Origin: DTU013 sp964512095
Lineage (GTDB): Bacteria > Bacillota > Clostridia > Acetivibrionales > DTU013
Reading direction: 5' to 3'
DNA length: 64,000 bases
Assembly (NCBI GenBank): GCA_964512095.1
Contig: CAZEIH010000013.1
Location: 11,090 to 75,089 of the forward strand
The position numbers were made by a program, and so were the translations under genes. The notes beneath the pieces are model-generated. The model did no database searches. It was given only the letters and a program-made list of their open reading frames with translations, and was not told the origin of the DNA. Shown in pieces: positions 63,972-64,000 of this stretch; position 1 is the stretch's first letter, and the number at the start of each line of letters is the position of its first letter.

Positions 63972-64000
63972 TCTGGCGGAGACCTATTTTCCCGGGCCGT
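63972..64000 (-). rRNA. rrf: 5S rRNA, 3' end only
   Basis: The minus strand reads CGGCCCGGGAAAATAGGTCT then CCGCCAG, the 3' end of a Firmicute 5S rRNA. The gene enters from the right edge, so an rRNA operon probably lies beyond the window. Confidence 0.8.

Overview
The window looks like the chromosome of a low-to-moderate-GC, spore-forming Firmicute of class Clostridia. Supporting signs are the tig-clpP-clpX-lonB order, a zinc-type S14, an L24 with a C-terminal zinc ribbon, a KOW-domain protein between map and infA, YesMN-type two-component genes beside a lipid-anchored sugar-binding protein, and meso-diaminopimelate dehydrogenase. I cannot name genus or species. Nearly all genes lie on the minus strand.

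Region 1 (1-6.6 kb) is accessory and decayed. It holds the N-terminal part of a DbpA/YxiN-type RNA helicase, small hydrophilic ORFs with a duplicated 5' end, an internally deleted tnpB relic, an ABC-ATPase pseudogene, a tmRNA gene whose T-loop is split by an apparent group I intron of about 419 nt, smpB, and a MATE transporter with an in-frame amber codon. Region 2 (6.6-15.1 kb) is a complex-carbohydrate ABC uptake operon (binding lipoprotein plus two permeases, no ATPase here), divergent from a YesN regulator and YesM kinase, followed by a second YesN-like regulator. Region 3 (15.1-35 kb) is mostly core: PHP phosphoesterase, DUF402, a Cys-rich protein, a lytic transglycosylase, a DnaA-box-like cluster, tsaD, uppP, lonB, clpX, clpP, tig, uvrC with a Crh-like HPr paralogue, an ECF sigma / anti-sigma / membrane-protein operon, and the amidohydrolase-tsaE-tsaB-rimI operon.

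Region 4 (35-59.7 kb) is the S10-spc-alpha ribosomal supercluster read leftwards: rpsJ to rpmD, secY, adk, map, KOW protein, infA, rpmJ, rpsM, rpsK, rpsD, rpoA, rplQ, ecfA1, ecfA2, ecfT, truA, rplM, rpsI. Its distal end is disturbed. A methyltransferase gene in the opposite orientation separates ecfA1 from ecfA2, a eukaryotic-type hexokinase gene lies between ecfT and truA, truA carries an 11-unit hexapeptide-repeat insertion, and GGGGACRGTTCT repeats sit in two of the gaps. Region 5 (59.8-64 kb) holds a small membrane/coiled-coil protein, ddh, another GGGGAC array, a cytoplasmic GH3 glycosidase, and the terminator and 3' end of a 5S rRNA gene entering from the right edge.

The strongest items for a second look are the tmRNA intron, the four dispersed GGGGACRGTTCT arrays, the TruA hexapeptide insertion, the DnaA-box-like cluster and the TnpB fossil.
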